Source of the DNA: Pyrinomonadaceae bacterium
Lineage (GTDB): Bacteria; Acidobacteriota; Blastocatellia; Pyrinomonadales; Pyrinomonadaceae
Reading direction: 5' to 3'
Length of the DNA: 64,000 bases
Assembly (NCBI GenBank): GCA_019694355.1
Contig: JAIBCB010000001.1
Span: 463,001 to 527,000 of the forward strand
Shown: piece after piece, positions 45,596-55,941 of the stretch
Numbering within the stretch: position 1 is the first letter of the stretch
How the letters are laid out: each line of letters starts with the position of its first letter
Made by a program: the position numbers and the translations under genes
The notes under the pieces: generated by a model
What the model saw: only the letters and a program-made list of their open reading frames with translations
Database searches by the model: none
What the model was told of the DNA's origin: nothing

Positions 45596-47275
45596 ATGAA
45601 CGTCGAAAGCACAAATCCATCGAACGTCTCGTCGCCGAAGATCGAGCTCTCGGATTTTCTTGAGAATGAACCGCCTGAGGTGATCGAGGCAAAGCAGCGT
45701 GCGAAGCGATATCGAATGCCGTACATCGACCTTTTGCCGCCCGATGCACCTTCGCCGGTGGATCAGGAAGAACTTGCGAAGATCCCCGTCGAGCTGATGC
45801 TTAGAAACCAGTTCGTGCCGATTCGCCGCGAAGGGAATTCGATGCACGTCGCGATGGCGAATCCGACAGACCTCGAACGTCTCGACGAGCTCGAAAATGT
45901 TCTAAATGTCCGCATCATTCCGCACGTTGCGACCGCGGGTGCAATCGACGTCGTTCTCCGAAAAGGCGATGCGACGCAGCGTGTTATGCAGGAGGCTGCT
46001 TCGGGCTTTCGCATTTCGCTTGTCAAAGAGACGGAACAGGGTGAAGAGGTCCTTGACCTTGATCGGCTTGCGACTGACAGCGATATGTCGCCGATCATCA
46101 AGCTCGTCGATACGATCGTCTATAACGCGATGGAATCGAGAGCGTCGGATATTCATATCGAAGCGGGCGATCGCGATGTTCGGGTCAAATTCCGCATCGA
46201 CGGCGCGTTGTATGCGAAGGTCGATCCGATCGACATCGCTTATCATCAAACGCTCATTTCGCGCATCAAGGTGATGTCCGAGCTCGACATCGCCGAACGC
46301 AGGATTCCGCAGGATGGACGTTTTCGCGTGCGTTACAAAGGCCGAACGGTGGATTTTCGTGTTTCGATACTGCCGTCAGCATTTGGCGAGAATTGTGTCA
46401 TCCGTATCCTTGATAAAGAGCAGATCTCGGAGGAATTTAAGAACCTCAGCCTCGACGTCGTTGGATTTGACGAAGAGGACCTTCGGCGTTTTCGCATATA
46501 CATTAAAGAGCCTTACGGGATGGTGCTCGTAACGGGGCCGACCGGTTCGGGTAAGACGACCACGCTCTACGGTGCGTTGAACGAGATACGAGCAGAGGAA
46601 GACAAGATCATCACGATCGAAGATCCGGTCGAATATCAGCTGCAGGGAATTATGCAGATTCCCGTGAACGAGAAGAAGGGACTGACGTTTGCCCGCGGCC
46701 TTCGCTCGATCCTTCGTCACGATCCTGACAAGATCATGGTCGGCGAAATTCGTGACGAAGAAACGGCGCAGATCGCCATCCAGTCTGCGTTGACCGGCCA
46801 CCTTGTTTTTACGACGGTACACGCGAACAACGTGATCGACGTGATAGGCCGATTCCTGAATATGGGTGTCGAGCCTTACAACTTCGTATCGTCGCTCAAC
46901 TGTGTGCTTGCACAGCGGCTCGTTCGTCTGTTGTGTCCGACGTGCAAACGGCCTTACACGCCTTCGATCGAAGAACTTGCTGATTCGGCTCTAAAACCTT
47001 CAGATGTCGAGGGGCACACATTCTATCGAAATGTTGGCTGTGACGCGTGCAATCACACGGGCTATCGTGGACGCTCCGCTATCCACGAATTGCTCGATAT
47101 GTCGGATAGAATTCGCGAGATGATCATCGAACGCCGTCCGGGTTCGGAGATTCGCCGTCAAGCCGAACAGGAAGGCCTTTCGTCGCTGCGTGAGTCTGCC
47201 GTTAAGAAGGTCTTTGCGGGCTTGACGACGCTGCACGAGATCAACCGCGTAACTTTCGTTGAGGAACTTAAGTAG
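45596..47275 (+). CDS. gspE: type II secretion/type IV pilus ATPase (GspE/PilB)
   Basis: A 559-residue secretion ATPase powering pseudopilus or pilus assembly. It has an N-terminal GspE-N domain, the Walker A GPTGSGKTTTLYGALNEI (about 313-330), Asp box (ITIEDPVEYQLQGIMQIPVN), Walker B (IMVGEIRDEETA), His box (LTGHLVFTTVHANN) and a tetracysteine zinc site (CPTCKRPY and CDACNHTGYRGR). All catalytic elements are intact. It is paired with gspF. Confidence 0.96.
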   Translation: MNVESTNPSNVSSPKIELSDFLENEPPEVIEAKQRAKRYRMPYIDLLPPDAPSPVDQEELAKIPVELMLRNQFVPIRREGNSMHVAMANPTDLERLDELENVLNVRIIPHVATAGAIDVVLRKGDATQRVMQEAASGFRISLVKETEQGEEVLDLDRLATDSDMSPIIKLVDTIVYNAMESRASDIHIEAGDRDVRVKFRIDGALYAKVDPIDIAYHQTLISRIKVMSELDIAERRIPQDGRFRVRYKGRTVDFRVSILPSAFGENCVIRILDKEQISEEFKNLSLDVVGFDEEDLRRFRIYIKEPYGMVLVTGPTGSGKTTTLYGALNEIRAEEDKIITIEDPVEYQLQGIMQIPVNEKKGLTFARGLRSILRHDPDKIMVGEIRDEETAQIAIQSALTGHLVFTTVHANNVIDVIGRFLNMGVEPYNFVSSLNCVLAQRLVRLLCPTCKRPYTPSIEELADSALKPSDVEGHTFYRNVGCDACNHTGYRGRSAIHELLDMSDRIREMIIERRPGSEIRRQAEQEGLSSLRESAVKKVFAGLTTLHEINRVTFVEELK

Positions 47276-47276
47276 C

Positions 47277-48188
47277 TCAGCCAGCGAGCAGCTGTGAATA
47301 TAGTGTTGGATCGACGTTGCCGCCGCTAACGATGACTCCGACCCGTTTATCGCGGAACTGCTCCGGATACTGCAAGACCGCACCGAGCGAAAGTGCGCCG
47401 GTTGGCTCGCATTTTAGGTTAGCGTGTTCGAAATAGAGCTTTAGGCCGTCGACGATCTTTTCTTCCGATACTTCCAGGATCGAGCTGACGCCGCGTTGAA
47501 TGACGGGAAACGTGAGGTTGCCGACCGAGAGCGTTCTCGTTCCGTCCGCGACGGTCTGCGGTTCGAGCTCGTTCGGGATAATGTGCCCGGCCTTGAGAGA
47601 ACGGGCCGCGTCATTGGCCATCAACGGTTCGGCACCGATGATCTCGATCGGTCTATTTGCTCGTTCGAACGCTTCGATCGTCCCCGAGATCAAGCCGCCG
47701 CCACCGATCGGAACAACGATGGCATCTAGCCCGAGATCTATCAACTCGTCACCAAGCGATGAATTTCCTTCAATGACAAGACGATCATCAAATGCACTTG
47801 CCATGTAAGCGTCAGGCCGTTCTTCGCGGAGCTGTTCAAGACGCTCGACACGACTGACCTCGTTGACGTTGATAAGGTCGGCTTCGGCTCCGAAACTGCG
47901 CACCGCATCAACCTTCACCTTCGACGAATTGTGCGGCATTATCACCGTGCATTTCCGATCCAGGAGCTTGCAGGCGTAGGCTAATGCCTGACCGAAGTTC
48001 CCAGAAGAGACGCCGACAAACTCGCTTTCAGGGCGATTCAGCACGACGTTGTAGGCGGCGCGAAACTTAAAGCTGCCGGTGTGCTGAAAGGTTTCACTGA
48101 TAACAACAAGATCAAGGCTGAGGAGTGTCCGCAGCTTTTCGGGTCGTATGATCGTTGTCGGACGGATCGCTTCTCGAAGGGGCTTCAT
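47277..48188 (-). CDS. PLP-dependent threonine/serine dehydratase family
   Basis: A 303-residue fold-type II PLP enzyme, close to short catabolic threonine dehydratases and serine racemases. The PLP lysine is in TGSFKFRAAYN, the Gly loop is PIGGGGLISGTI and the phosphate-binding SSGNFGQALA is present. No ACT regulatory domain, so feedback control is unlikely. ATG at 48188 is preferred over TTG at 48224. Its start is only 41 bases from that of the divergent kinase gene. Confidence 0.87.
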   Translation of the reverse strand: MKPLREAIRPTTIIRPEKLRTLLSLDLVVISETFQHTGSFKFRAAYNVVLNRPESEFVGVSSGNFGQALAYACKLLDRKCTVIMPHNSSKVKVDAVRSFGAEADLINVNEVSRVERLEQLREERPDAYMASAFDDRLVIEGNSSLGDELIDLGLDAIVVPIGGGGLISGTIEAFERANRPIEIIGAEPLMANDAARSLKAGHIIPNELEPQTVADGTRTLSVGNLTFPVIQRGVSSILEVSEEKIVDGLKLYFEHANLKCEPTGALSLGAVLQYPEQFRDKRVGVIVSGGNVDPTLYSQLLAG

Positions 48189-48229
48189 TTGTAAAGAATC
48201 CGACAGACTCGATAGACTCGTCAAGGACG

Positions 48230-49135
48230 ATGGCCGCAGGAAACAAACTTAGTTTGCCAAAAGGCTTTGTGCGAAACATCAGATCGCTCAGCCGCGAGGC
48301 AGGGAAGCGATGGCTTGAAGAACTACCGCAGCTTATCGTTAGTCTTGAGACACGCTTCGCGATCAGCGTTGGCTTGCCATTTCAGAATATCAACTTCAAT
48401 TTCGTCGCGCCTGCCGAAACTATCGACGGCCGCAAGGCCGTACTGAAAATCGCACCGCCGTCTAACGACGCCGAGATCCATTCGGAGGCAAGGTACGTTC
48501 GAACGCTTGATGGGAACGGCGTCGTCAAACTGCTTGCTGAACGCGCTGAGGATAGAGCTCTTCTTATCGAACGAGCGGTGCCGGGCAAGATGCTCACGGA
48601 TCTCTATACCGACGATCCGCTCGGCGCGGTCGATGTCGCGGTTGAACTGCTCGATACGATCCGTATGCCTGTCCCAGAAAACCTTGGTGCTGCCGTGCTG
48701 CTTGACGATTGGTTCGCAAATCTAGAACGCGCGAAGGGAAGCGAGTTTCCGCGCCGCTATGTTGATCGTACCCGTGAGATCTACTCTCGCCTGGGCGGCG
48801 CGAAGAGCTATTTGCACGGTGATTTCCATCTTGAGAACATCGTTTCCTCCTGCGACGACTTTGTGCTGATCGATCCAAAGGGACTGATCGGCCATATTGG
48901 CTTTGAGATCGCCGTCTTCCTGAACAACTTTCGCTGGTGGCTCGACGAAGATGCCGATCTGCCGCGTTTGCTTGATGCTGCGGTTAAGAAATTCTCCGTC
49001 GCGACCGGCATTTCCGAGAGCGAACTTCGTGAATGGGCCTATGCACATGTGGTCTTAACTTCATGGTGGATCTTTGATGAAATGCACGAGACTTATGAGA
49101 ACGAAGTAGCCCAATCCGACATTTGGGTCATATAA
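48230..49135 (+). CDS. aminoglycoside/hydroxyurea kinase-like protein (APH(6) type)
   Basis: A 301-residue protein kinase-fold phosphotransferase similar to streptomycin 6-kinases and hydroxyurea resistance kinases. The nucleotide-binding lysine is in AVLKIAPP and the catalytic motif is YLHGDFHLENIV followed by the metal-binding VLIDPKGLIGHIGFEIA. Many chromosomal members have unknown physiological substrates, so antibiotic resistance should not be assumed. ATG 48230 is chosen because it is the best start outside the divergent gene, though the AAGGA lies unusually close to it. Confidence 0.85.
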   Translation: MAAGNKLSLPKGFVRNIRSLSREAGKRWLEELPQLIVSLETRFAISVGLPFQNINFNFVAPAETIDGRKAVLKIAPPSNDAEIHSEARYVRTLDGNGVVKLLAERAEDRALLIERAVPGKMLTDLYTDDPLGAVDVAVELLDTIRMPVPENLGAAVLLDDWFANLERAKGSEFPRRYVDRTREIYSRLGGAKSYLHGDFHLENIVSSCDDFVLIDPKGLIGHIGFEIAVFLNNFRWWLDEDADLPRLLDAAVKKFSVATGISESELREWAYAHVVLTSWWIFDEMHETYENEVAQSDIWVI

Positions 49136-49145
49136 TTGACAATGT

Positions 49146-50549
<1,404 letters not shown>

Positions 50550-50608
50550 GCGAGAGCAGCCTGTGTGTCGGGTTTTTTCGGATCGAAAAGAATCGCTGGT
50601 TCGGATGG

Positions 50609-51454
50609 CTAGATGATCTCCCAGGCGGAGTCGGTTTCGAGGAGTTTGGTCATCAGCTGAGCGTGGACGGAGTGGCCGCTCTTTTCGGCAGTAATGCGGC
50701 CTTGGATCGGCATTCCGACAAGAGCCGCGTCGCCGATGATATCGAGGATCTTGTGCCGCACGAATTCGTCCGCGAAGCGCAATGGCGTTTCGTTCAACAT
50801 TCCTTCCTTTGTTAGGACGATCGCGTTGTCGAGAGAACCGCCAAGGGCGAGATTTGCCTTGCGGAGCATATCGATCTCTTCGGCAAACCCGAACGTGCGG
50901 GCCGACGCGATCTCACGTCCGAATGAGCCATTTTTCATCACAAAACGGTACTTCTGACGCTTGATGAAAGGGTGCGGGAAATCGATGATGCAGTCGATCT
51001 CGAAATTGTCCGACGGCTCGATCGACATCTTGCGGCCGTTGTGATCGACCGTTACCTTTTCCTTAACAACAAGGGTTCGGCGTGGCGAGTCCTGCTCGGT
51101 GGTTCCGGCCTTTTCAATGAGGTCGATAAAATTCTCGCTTGAGCCGTCAAGTATCGGTACCTCGATGCTGTCGAGCTCGATAAAGCAGTTGTCGATCCAG
51201 CTTCCGCGCAAGGCCGAGAGTAGATGCTCACACGTCGAGAGCACGACGCCTCGTCTCATAAGAGTCGTCGCGTAGGAGCAATGCGAGATGAATTCGACCG
51301 ACGCCGGTATCTCGAAATTATCAAGATCGGTCCGCACAAAGACATAGCCCGTGTTCTCGGGAGCCGGTTTCAAAGACAAATTGACCTGAACACCGGTGTG
51401 GAGGCCGATGCCGCTCGTTGAGATCGAACTTGCAAGTGTCGTCTGGTTCGCCAT
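50609..51454 (-). CDS. lpxC: UDP-3-O-acyl-N-acetylglucosamine deacetylase
   Basis: LpxC catalyses the committed step of lipid A synthesis. The 281-residue protein carries the zinc ligands in STCEHLLSALRG and RHKILDIIGDAALVG (His and Asp) and the catalytic His in GHSVHAQLM. The ISTSGIGLHTGVQVNL opening is typical. It is monocistronic here and divergent from the next gene. Together with kdsD this shows LPS in the outer membrane. Confidence 0.97.
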   Translation of the reverse strand: MANQTTLASSISTSGIGLHTGVQVNLSLKPAPENTGYVFVRTDLDNFEIPASVEFISHCSYATTLMRRGVVLSTCEHLLSALRGSWIDNCFIELDSIEVPILDGSSENFIDLIEKAGTTEQDSPRRTLVVKEKVTVDHNGRKMSIEPSDNFEIDCIIDFPHPFIKRQKYRFVMKNGSFGREIASARTFGFAEEIDMLRKANLALGGSLDNAIVLTKEGMLNETPLRFADEFVRHKILDIIGDAALVGMPIQGRITAEKSGHSVHAQLMTKLLETDSAWEII

Positions 51455-51605
51455 CTATCTCGTCCTTAGCAAAACGTATGCCGAGCCAAAACTCCGCAAA
51501 TTTACGGGTTTTGTGCTGCGCAAGGAGCGAAACTGTGGGATTCGTGCCACATTTCGTGGCGGAATTTACTAATAACGGCGAACCAATTACAATCTAGAGA
51601 AAGTT

Positions 51606-52190
51606 ATGGCGATTGCAACCGCTGGCCAAAAGGCCGCGAAAACGACTAAGGTAAAGATCGAAAATACGGCGACCTTTCCGCTTCCAAAGGACTATGAGGC
51701 ATCGATCCACAAGGCTCTTGATTTTCTTCCCGTTGAGCAGACTCGCGGGATCGAACGGATCAAGCTCGTAGATTTTATTAACGATCCGAGATTGAAGAAT
51801 ATGGACGTTCCGGTCAAGGGCGACCTTCCGGGACTTTATCACCCGCGTGTGCAGAATTCTGCCCCGTGGTTCGAGATCTCTATGGGTGCTTTGCTCCAAC
51901 CGACGGAAGGGCGAGCGAAGCGTTTTATGGCAAAGAGCGGCTTCAAGGGCAATGTTGCGGGGCTGATCTTTTCGCTCGTCGGACAGCATTATTATCTGAC
52001 CCTTAGGCATTCGGTGAAAAAGACCGGGCTCGAACCGCAGATACGTCAATACGCGGAGAAGAACCTTCGTGCGTGGACCGAGAAGCAGTCAGAGGGAAGC
52101 TGGCGTGCGAAGATATTCAAACCTTTCCGCCCGATGCTCGAACGTTGGGCGAAGTGGCTCAATAAGAAGGCGGCTGAATCGAAAAAATAG
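51606..52190 (+). CDS. conserved-looking protein of unknown function
   Basis: A 194-residue, strongly basic soluble protein beginning MAIATAGQKAAKTTKVKIEN, with Pro/Trp/Arg-rich C-terminal part (KPFRPMLERWAKWLNKKAAE). No signal peptide; a hydrophobic patch at about 112-130 is not a clear membrane helix. I do not recognise the family. It is followed by the first four-helix-bundle unit. Confidence 0.65.
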   Translation: MAIATAGQKAAKTTKVKIENTATFPLPKDYEASIHKALDFLPVEQTRGIERIKLVDFINDPRLKNMDVPVKGDLPGLYHPRVQNSAPWFEISMGALLQPTEGRAKRFMAKSGFKGNVAGLIFSLVGQHYYLTLRHSVKKTGLEPQIRQYAEKNLRAWTEKQSEGSWRAKIFKPFRPMLERWAKWLNKKAAESKK

Positions 52191-52204
52191 CCGTTAGTGA
52201 TCAG

Positions 52205-52629
52205 TTGTGAGTGATGAGTGATGAATGAAAGAGAGTATTCTCGGGACAAAGTCGTTTGATTTCGCGTTTCGGATACTGAACCTGTACAAGTACCTGCAAG
52301 ACGAACACCGTGAATATGTGATATCTAAACAGGTTCTTCGATCGGGAACCTCGATCGGAGCGAATATTGAGGAAGCAAAGCACGGCCAATCGATGGCTGA
52401 CTTTGTACACAAGCTGTCAATCGCTCAAAAGGAAGCAGCAGAGACGAATTACTGGCTGAAGCTATTAGCAAGAGGAGAGTATCTTAACGAAAAGCTTGCA
52501 GAATCGATGTTAGCGGATTGCGAAGAGTTGCAGAAAATACTGACAGCATCGATCAAAACATCGAAAGTTAAGTTGAATAAGGATCGTGGCGACATAGGCA
52601 ATTAATCACTCATCATTTGTAGCTCACAA
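52205..52629. repeat. inverted repeats around the first four-helix-bundle gene
   Basis: TTGTGAGTGATGAGTGAT at 52205-52222 is matched in inverse orientation by ATCACTCATCA (52605-52615) and CTCACAA (52623-52629); an 11-bp and a 7-bp perfect block. They flank the gene within a few bases of its start and stop. Confidence 0.75.
52225..52605 (+). CDS. four-helix-bundle protein (S23/IVP family), copy 1
   Basis: A 126-residue helical protein of the family first seen inside 23S rRNA intervening sequences (S23 or IVP) and widespread as a free-standing gene. Hallmarks are the LRSGTSIGANIEEAKHGQS turn and KEAAETNYWLKLL. Function is unknown. Here it is a lone gene, AT-richer than its neighbours, with inverted repeats touching its start and overlapping its stop, as if inserted as a unit. 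The homologue at 61378 has its own inverted repeats. Confidence 0.92.
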   Translation: MKESILGTKSFDFAFRILNLYKYLQDEHREYVISKQVLRSGTSIGANIEEAKHGQSMADFVHKLSIAQKEAAETNYWLKLLARGEYLNEKLAESMLADCEELQKILTASIKTSKVKLNKDRGDIGN

Positions 52630-52634
52630 TTATT

Positions 52635-53033
52635 ATGGCTTACTGGCTGGTCAAACAAGAACCGACGGCATATTCCTGGGACGATCTCGTCAAAGATGGC
52701 GCGACCGATTGGACGGGCGTCCGAAATTATACGGCACGCAATCATCTCAACGAAATGAAGAAGGGCGACAAGGTCTTCTTCTATCATTCAGTAGTCGGCA
52801 AAGAAGTTGTCGGGATCGCGCAGGTTTCTCGGGAGGCATTTCCTGATCCGACCGACGAAAAATGGATCGCGGTCGAGATCAAACCTTTGAAGGCGCTGAA
52901 AAAGCCGGTCGGTCTTGATCAGATCAAAGCGAATAAGGCTCTCACGAACATTTATCTTGTAAAGCAGCCGCGGTTTTCTGTTATGCCGCTTACGAAGGAC
53001 GAGTTCGAAGAGATCCTTAGCATGTCAAAATAG
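52635..53033 (+). CDS. EVE domain protein
   Basis: A 132-residue single EVE (PUA-like) domain protein, the family of human THYN1. MAYWLVKQEPTAYSWDDLVK, WTGVRNYTARNHLNEMKKGD and the VFFYHSVVGKEVVGIAQVSR segment are nearly invariant in this family. EVE domains bind modified bases in DNA or RNA. It starts 29 bases after the four-helix-bundle gene and is followed 8 bases later by the ATP-grasp-like gene. Confidence 0.95.
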   Translation: MAYWLVKQEPTAYSWDDLVKDGATDWTGVRNYTARNHLNEMKKGDKVFFYHSVVGKEVVGIAQVSREAFPDPTDEKWIAVEIKPLKALKKPVGLDQIKANKALTNIYLVKQPRFSVMPLTKDEFEEILSMSK

Positions 53034-53041
53034 AACACAAA

Positions 53042-54394
53042 ATGCTCGAAGAAGCCGTTCGCCATTACAACGAACTCCTGAACGATGAAGCTGTCGCGGC
53101 CGATTCGCTTGCTATGCTCACCGCCGAGCTTGAGGCTGCGAAGCTCATTTTCGGCGGCCGTCCGCTTTCGCCGTATCTGCGGCCGCACTTTGTTATTCGT
53201 GAGGATTGGGAACGCGTCGTGCGGGCCTGCGAAACCGTCTTCGGCGCTTTGCAGAAGGTCAAAGAAGCTGCGATCAAAGACGACGCACTGCTTGATGAAT
53301 TGGGCGTTACGGCTATCGAACGCGAACTCATTGCGATAGATCCCGGCTACGCTCACGTTTCGCCGACAGCGAGGCTCGATTCTTTTCTGGTCGGCGACAC
53401 GTATTCGTACGTCGAGCTTAATGGAGAGAGCCCGGCGGGCATCGCGTTCGCAGATTCTGCTTCGAAGATCTTTCAAAAGCTTCCGGTGATGAAGCGGTTC
53501 GCTGAGCGTTACGATCTAACGCCGATGGAAGGCTCGTCGAAGCTTCTCGCGACGCTCGTCGAATGCTACGAAGAATTTATCGGAAAGAAGATCACTGCAA
53601 AACCAAAGATCGCTATTGTGGACCTTCGCGATCTGCCGACGATCAAGGAATTTGAGTTGTTTCGGGACTTTTTTGAGGCGAACGGCTATCCTTCGCTGAT
53701 CTGCTCGCCAGACGAGCTTGAGTTCGACGGCAAACGCCTTTCGGCCCGGGGCCGCGAGATCGACATCGTGTATAAACGGCTTCTAGTCAACGAATATCTG
53801 CCGATAATCGAGAGCGAACCGATACTGCTTGAAGCATGCCGAGCGAAGGCCGTCTGCATGGTCAACAGCTTTCGCGGAAAGTTGGTCCACAAAAAGGCGA
53901 TCTTTGCAGTGTTGACAAACGAGCGTTACGAACACTTGTTCGACGCGGATGAACTGGCCGTTATAAGGGCGCACGTTCCTTGGACCCGAAGATTCCGCGA
54001 TGAAGAAACTCGCTACGCTGATGCGGACATCAGTTTGGTGCAGTGGACCCGTGAGAATTCCCATAAGCTTGTGCTCAAGCCGAACGATGACTACGGCGGT
54101 CACGGAATCTACATTGGTTGGAATTCGACCGCGGAAGAATGGAATTCGGCCATCGAGACGGCCCTTTCGGACGGGGACTATCTTGTCCAGGAACGTGTGA
54201 AGACGGCCAAGGAAAACTTTCCGATGGTAATGGCCGATGGCGGTTGGCAAATGGCCGAGCAGCTTGTCGATCTCGATCCGCTGCTTTTTATGGGCAAGGT
54301 CGGTTCCGCATTCACAAGGCTGGCCTCCAACGAACTCGCAAACGTTACGGCCGGCGGCGGAATGGTGCCGACATTTATTATTTCTAAGAAATAG
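53042..54394 (+). CDS. circularly permuted ATP-grasp-like protein
   Basis: A 450-residue soluble protein with ATP-grasp features near the C-terminus: LVLKPNDDYGGHGIYIGW (Lys and Gly-rich loop, about 337-354), a YLVQERV segment and a C-terminal basic/acidic strand (GKVGSAFTRLASN). The N-terminal part includes YVELNGESPAGIAFADS. The arrangement recalls glutathionylspermidine-synthase-like or circularly permuted ATP-grasp proteins, but the substrate is unknown. It is tightly linked to the EVE gene. Confidence 0.75.
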   Translation: MLEEAVRHYNELLNDEAVAADSLAMLTAELEAAKLIFGGRPLSPYLRPHFVIREDWERVVRACETVFGALQKVKEAAIKDDALLDELGVTAIERELIAIDPGYAHVSPTARLDSFLVGDTYSYVELNGESPAGIAFADSASKIFQKLPVMKRFAERYDLTPMEGSSKLLATLVECYEEFIGKKITAKPKIAIVDLRDLPTIKEFELFRDFFEANGYPSLICSPDELEFDGKRLSARGREIDIVYKRLLVNEYLPIIESEPILLEACRAKAVCMVNSFRGKLVHKKAIFAVLTNERYEHLFDADELAVIRAHVPWTRRFRDEETRYADADISLVQWTRENSHKLVLKPNDDYGGHGIYIGWNSTAEEWNSAIETALSDGDYLVQERVKTAKENFPMVMADGGWQMAEQLVDLDPLLFMGKVGSAFTRLASNELANVTAGGGMVPTFIISKK

Positions 54395-54429
54395 GAATAC
54401 TAATTCTGCAAAACCGGAGATCAATTATT

Positions 54430-55920
54430 ATGACAAACGCTTCCACGACACTTCGAGTCAGCCTTTTGCTCTTTATTGCAATCGCTGTTTTTGCGGCCAG
54501 TGGTTTGGCACAAGGGAAACGGGTCTTTAGCATCGTTGACTCTCCGACCGCCCGTGCGGCCGATTCGAGAACGTCGGTCGCGTCGGTTCGCGAGGCTGAA
54601 ATAGCAGTTGATGCCGCCGCTTTTCACGGCGGTCAGCAGGAAAGGCTCATACTGCCACTATTTGACGGCAAGACCTTTGACGCAAAGCGGCTTGCGTACG
54701 AAGGCGGCGAGATCTTTGCTCTCGACAACTTCACTTGGCGTGGCAGGCTGCGAAGCGGTGGGTTTGTAGGCGATGTCGTTTTGACGTTCAATAAGGGATC
54801 TGTTTCGGGGCTGATCTACTCGCCGGATGCCGTTTACGAGATTGCTCCAAAGGGCGACAAGAATATTCTCATCGAGTTGGATCAATCGCTCTTTCCACCG
54901 TGTGCCGGTGAGATAGAAGGCGAAAAGGCAATGTCGCAGAGCGTTACCGTTCCGGCCGGCCTGTATGATTCCGGCGACAGGATCGATGTATTCGTTCTTT
55001 ATACCGCTGCAGTGAGAACTTCCGCCGGCGGAGATACCCAGGCACAGACGATCGCTCAGCAGGCGATCGCGGCGACGAATACGGCATACATCAACAGCAA
55101 GATCCGCCAAAGAGTGCGGCTCGTGGGTGCCGAACTTACTGCCCTAAATGAGACAGGCACTTTCGGCACAGAATTGAGCAATTTGCGTTCGGATGCATCG
55201 GCAAACAGTCGGCGCGATCAACTGAAGGCCGATCTCGTCGATATGCTTACAAATTCGACTGCGGCATGCGGGATCGGATACTTGATGGGATCGCTCCCCG
55301 GCAACGCGAGCAACGGGTTTACCGTGACGGCCCGGACCTGCGCGGTCGGAAACCTGAGTTTCGCTCACGAACTTGGGCACAATATGGGCAGCCAGCACAA
55401 TCCCGAGAACGGCAGCGGGCCAACTTTCCCATACGCCTTCGGCCATTATGTGAACGGCAGTTTCCGGACAGTAATGTCGTACGCCGATCCCTGCACGTCC
55501 GGATGTACTCGTGTTGCACACTTTTCGAATCCCGTGATCAACTACAACGGCCTAGCGACCGGGGTCGACAACGCCCGCGATAACGCCCGTTCGATCAACA
55601 ATACGGCCGATTCGATCGCGAATTACCGTTACAGCGGCTCGAGTATCGAGCTCACGAGCTTCAACAACGGAGAATGGTTGCCGCGACGGATCCTTCGGAC
55701 GGTCAGTTGGGTCTCGACCAACGTTTCGGGCAACGTTAGGATCGATGTCTCCCGTGATGATGGGATGACGTGGCGAACGGTTGTCGCGAGTACGCCGAAT
55801 GACGGTGTCGAGGCGATCTCGCTCAACGGCCCTGCAACCCGGCACGGAAGGATCCGTGTTGTCAGTCTCAACGATACGTCGGTCAGCGATTCGAGCATTA
55901 TTAACATTTCGATCAGGTAA
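54430..55920 (+). CDS. secreted metzincin protease (M12B/reprolysin-like)
   Basis: A 496-residue exported zinc protease: signal peptide (about 1-27), a propeptide-like region, a catalytic domain with HELGHNMGSQH (HExxHxxGxxH, zinc ligands and Glu) and the Met-turn RTVMSYADPC, with Cys pairs likely disulfide-bonded. The last ~100 residues form a beta domain after the catalytic one (LPRRILRTVSWVSTNVSG). The protease is probably released or surface-bound. Confidence 0.92.
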   Translation: MTNASTTLRVSLLLFIAIAVFAASGLAQGKRVFSIVDSPTARAADSRTSVASVREAEIAVDAAAFHGGQQERLILPLFDGKTFDAKRLAYEGGEIFALDNFTWRGRLRSGGFVGDVVLTFNKGSVSGLIYSPDAVYEIAPKGDKNILIELDQSLFPPCAGEIEGEKAMSQSVTVPAGLYDSGDRIDVFVLYTAAVRTSAGGDTQAQTIAQQAIAATNTAYINSKIRQRVRLVGAELTALNETGTFGTELSNLRSDASANSRRDQLKADLVDMLTNSTAACGIGYLMGSLPGNASNGFTVTARTCAVGNLSFAHELGHNMGSQHNPENGSGPTFPYAFGHYVNGSFRTVMSYADPCTSGCTRVAHFSNPVINYNGLATGVDNARDNARSINNTADSIANYRYSGSSIELTSFNNGEWLPRRILRTVSWVSTNVSGNVRIDVSRDDGMTWRTVVASTPNDGVEAISLNGPATRHGRIRVVSLNDTSVSDSSIINISIR

Positions 55921-55941
55921 CGAAAATTCTCCAACTCTCTA

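Noticed and set aside
48155..48229. Upstream extension of the APH(6)-like kinase
   Set aside because: It overlaps the divergent dehydratase start and adds residues with no family support.
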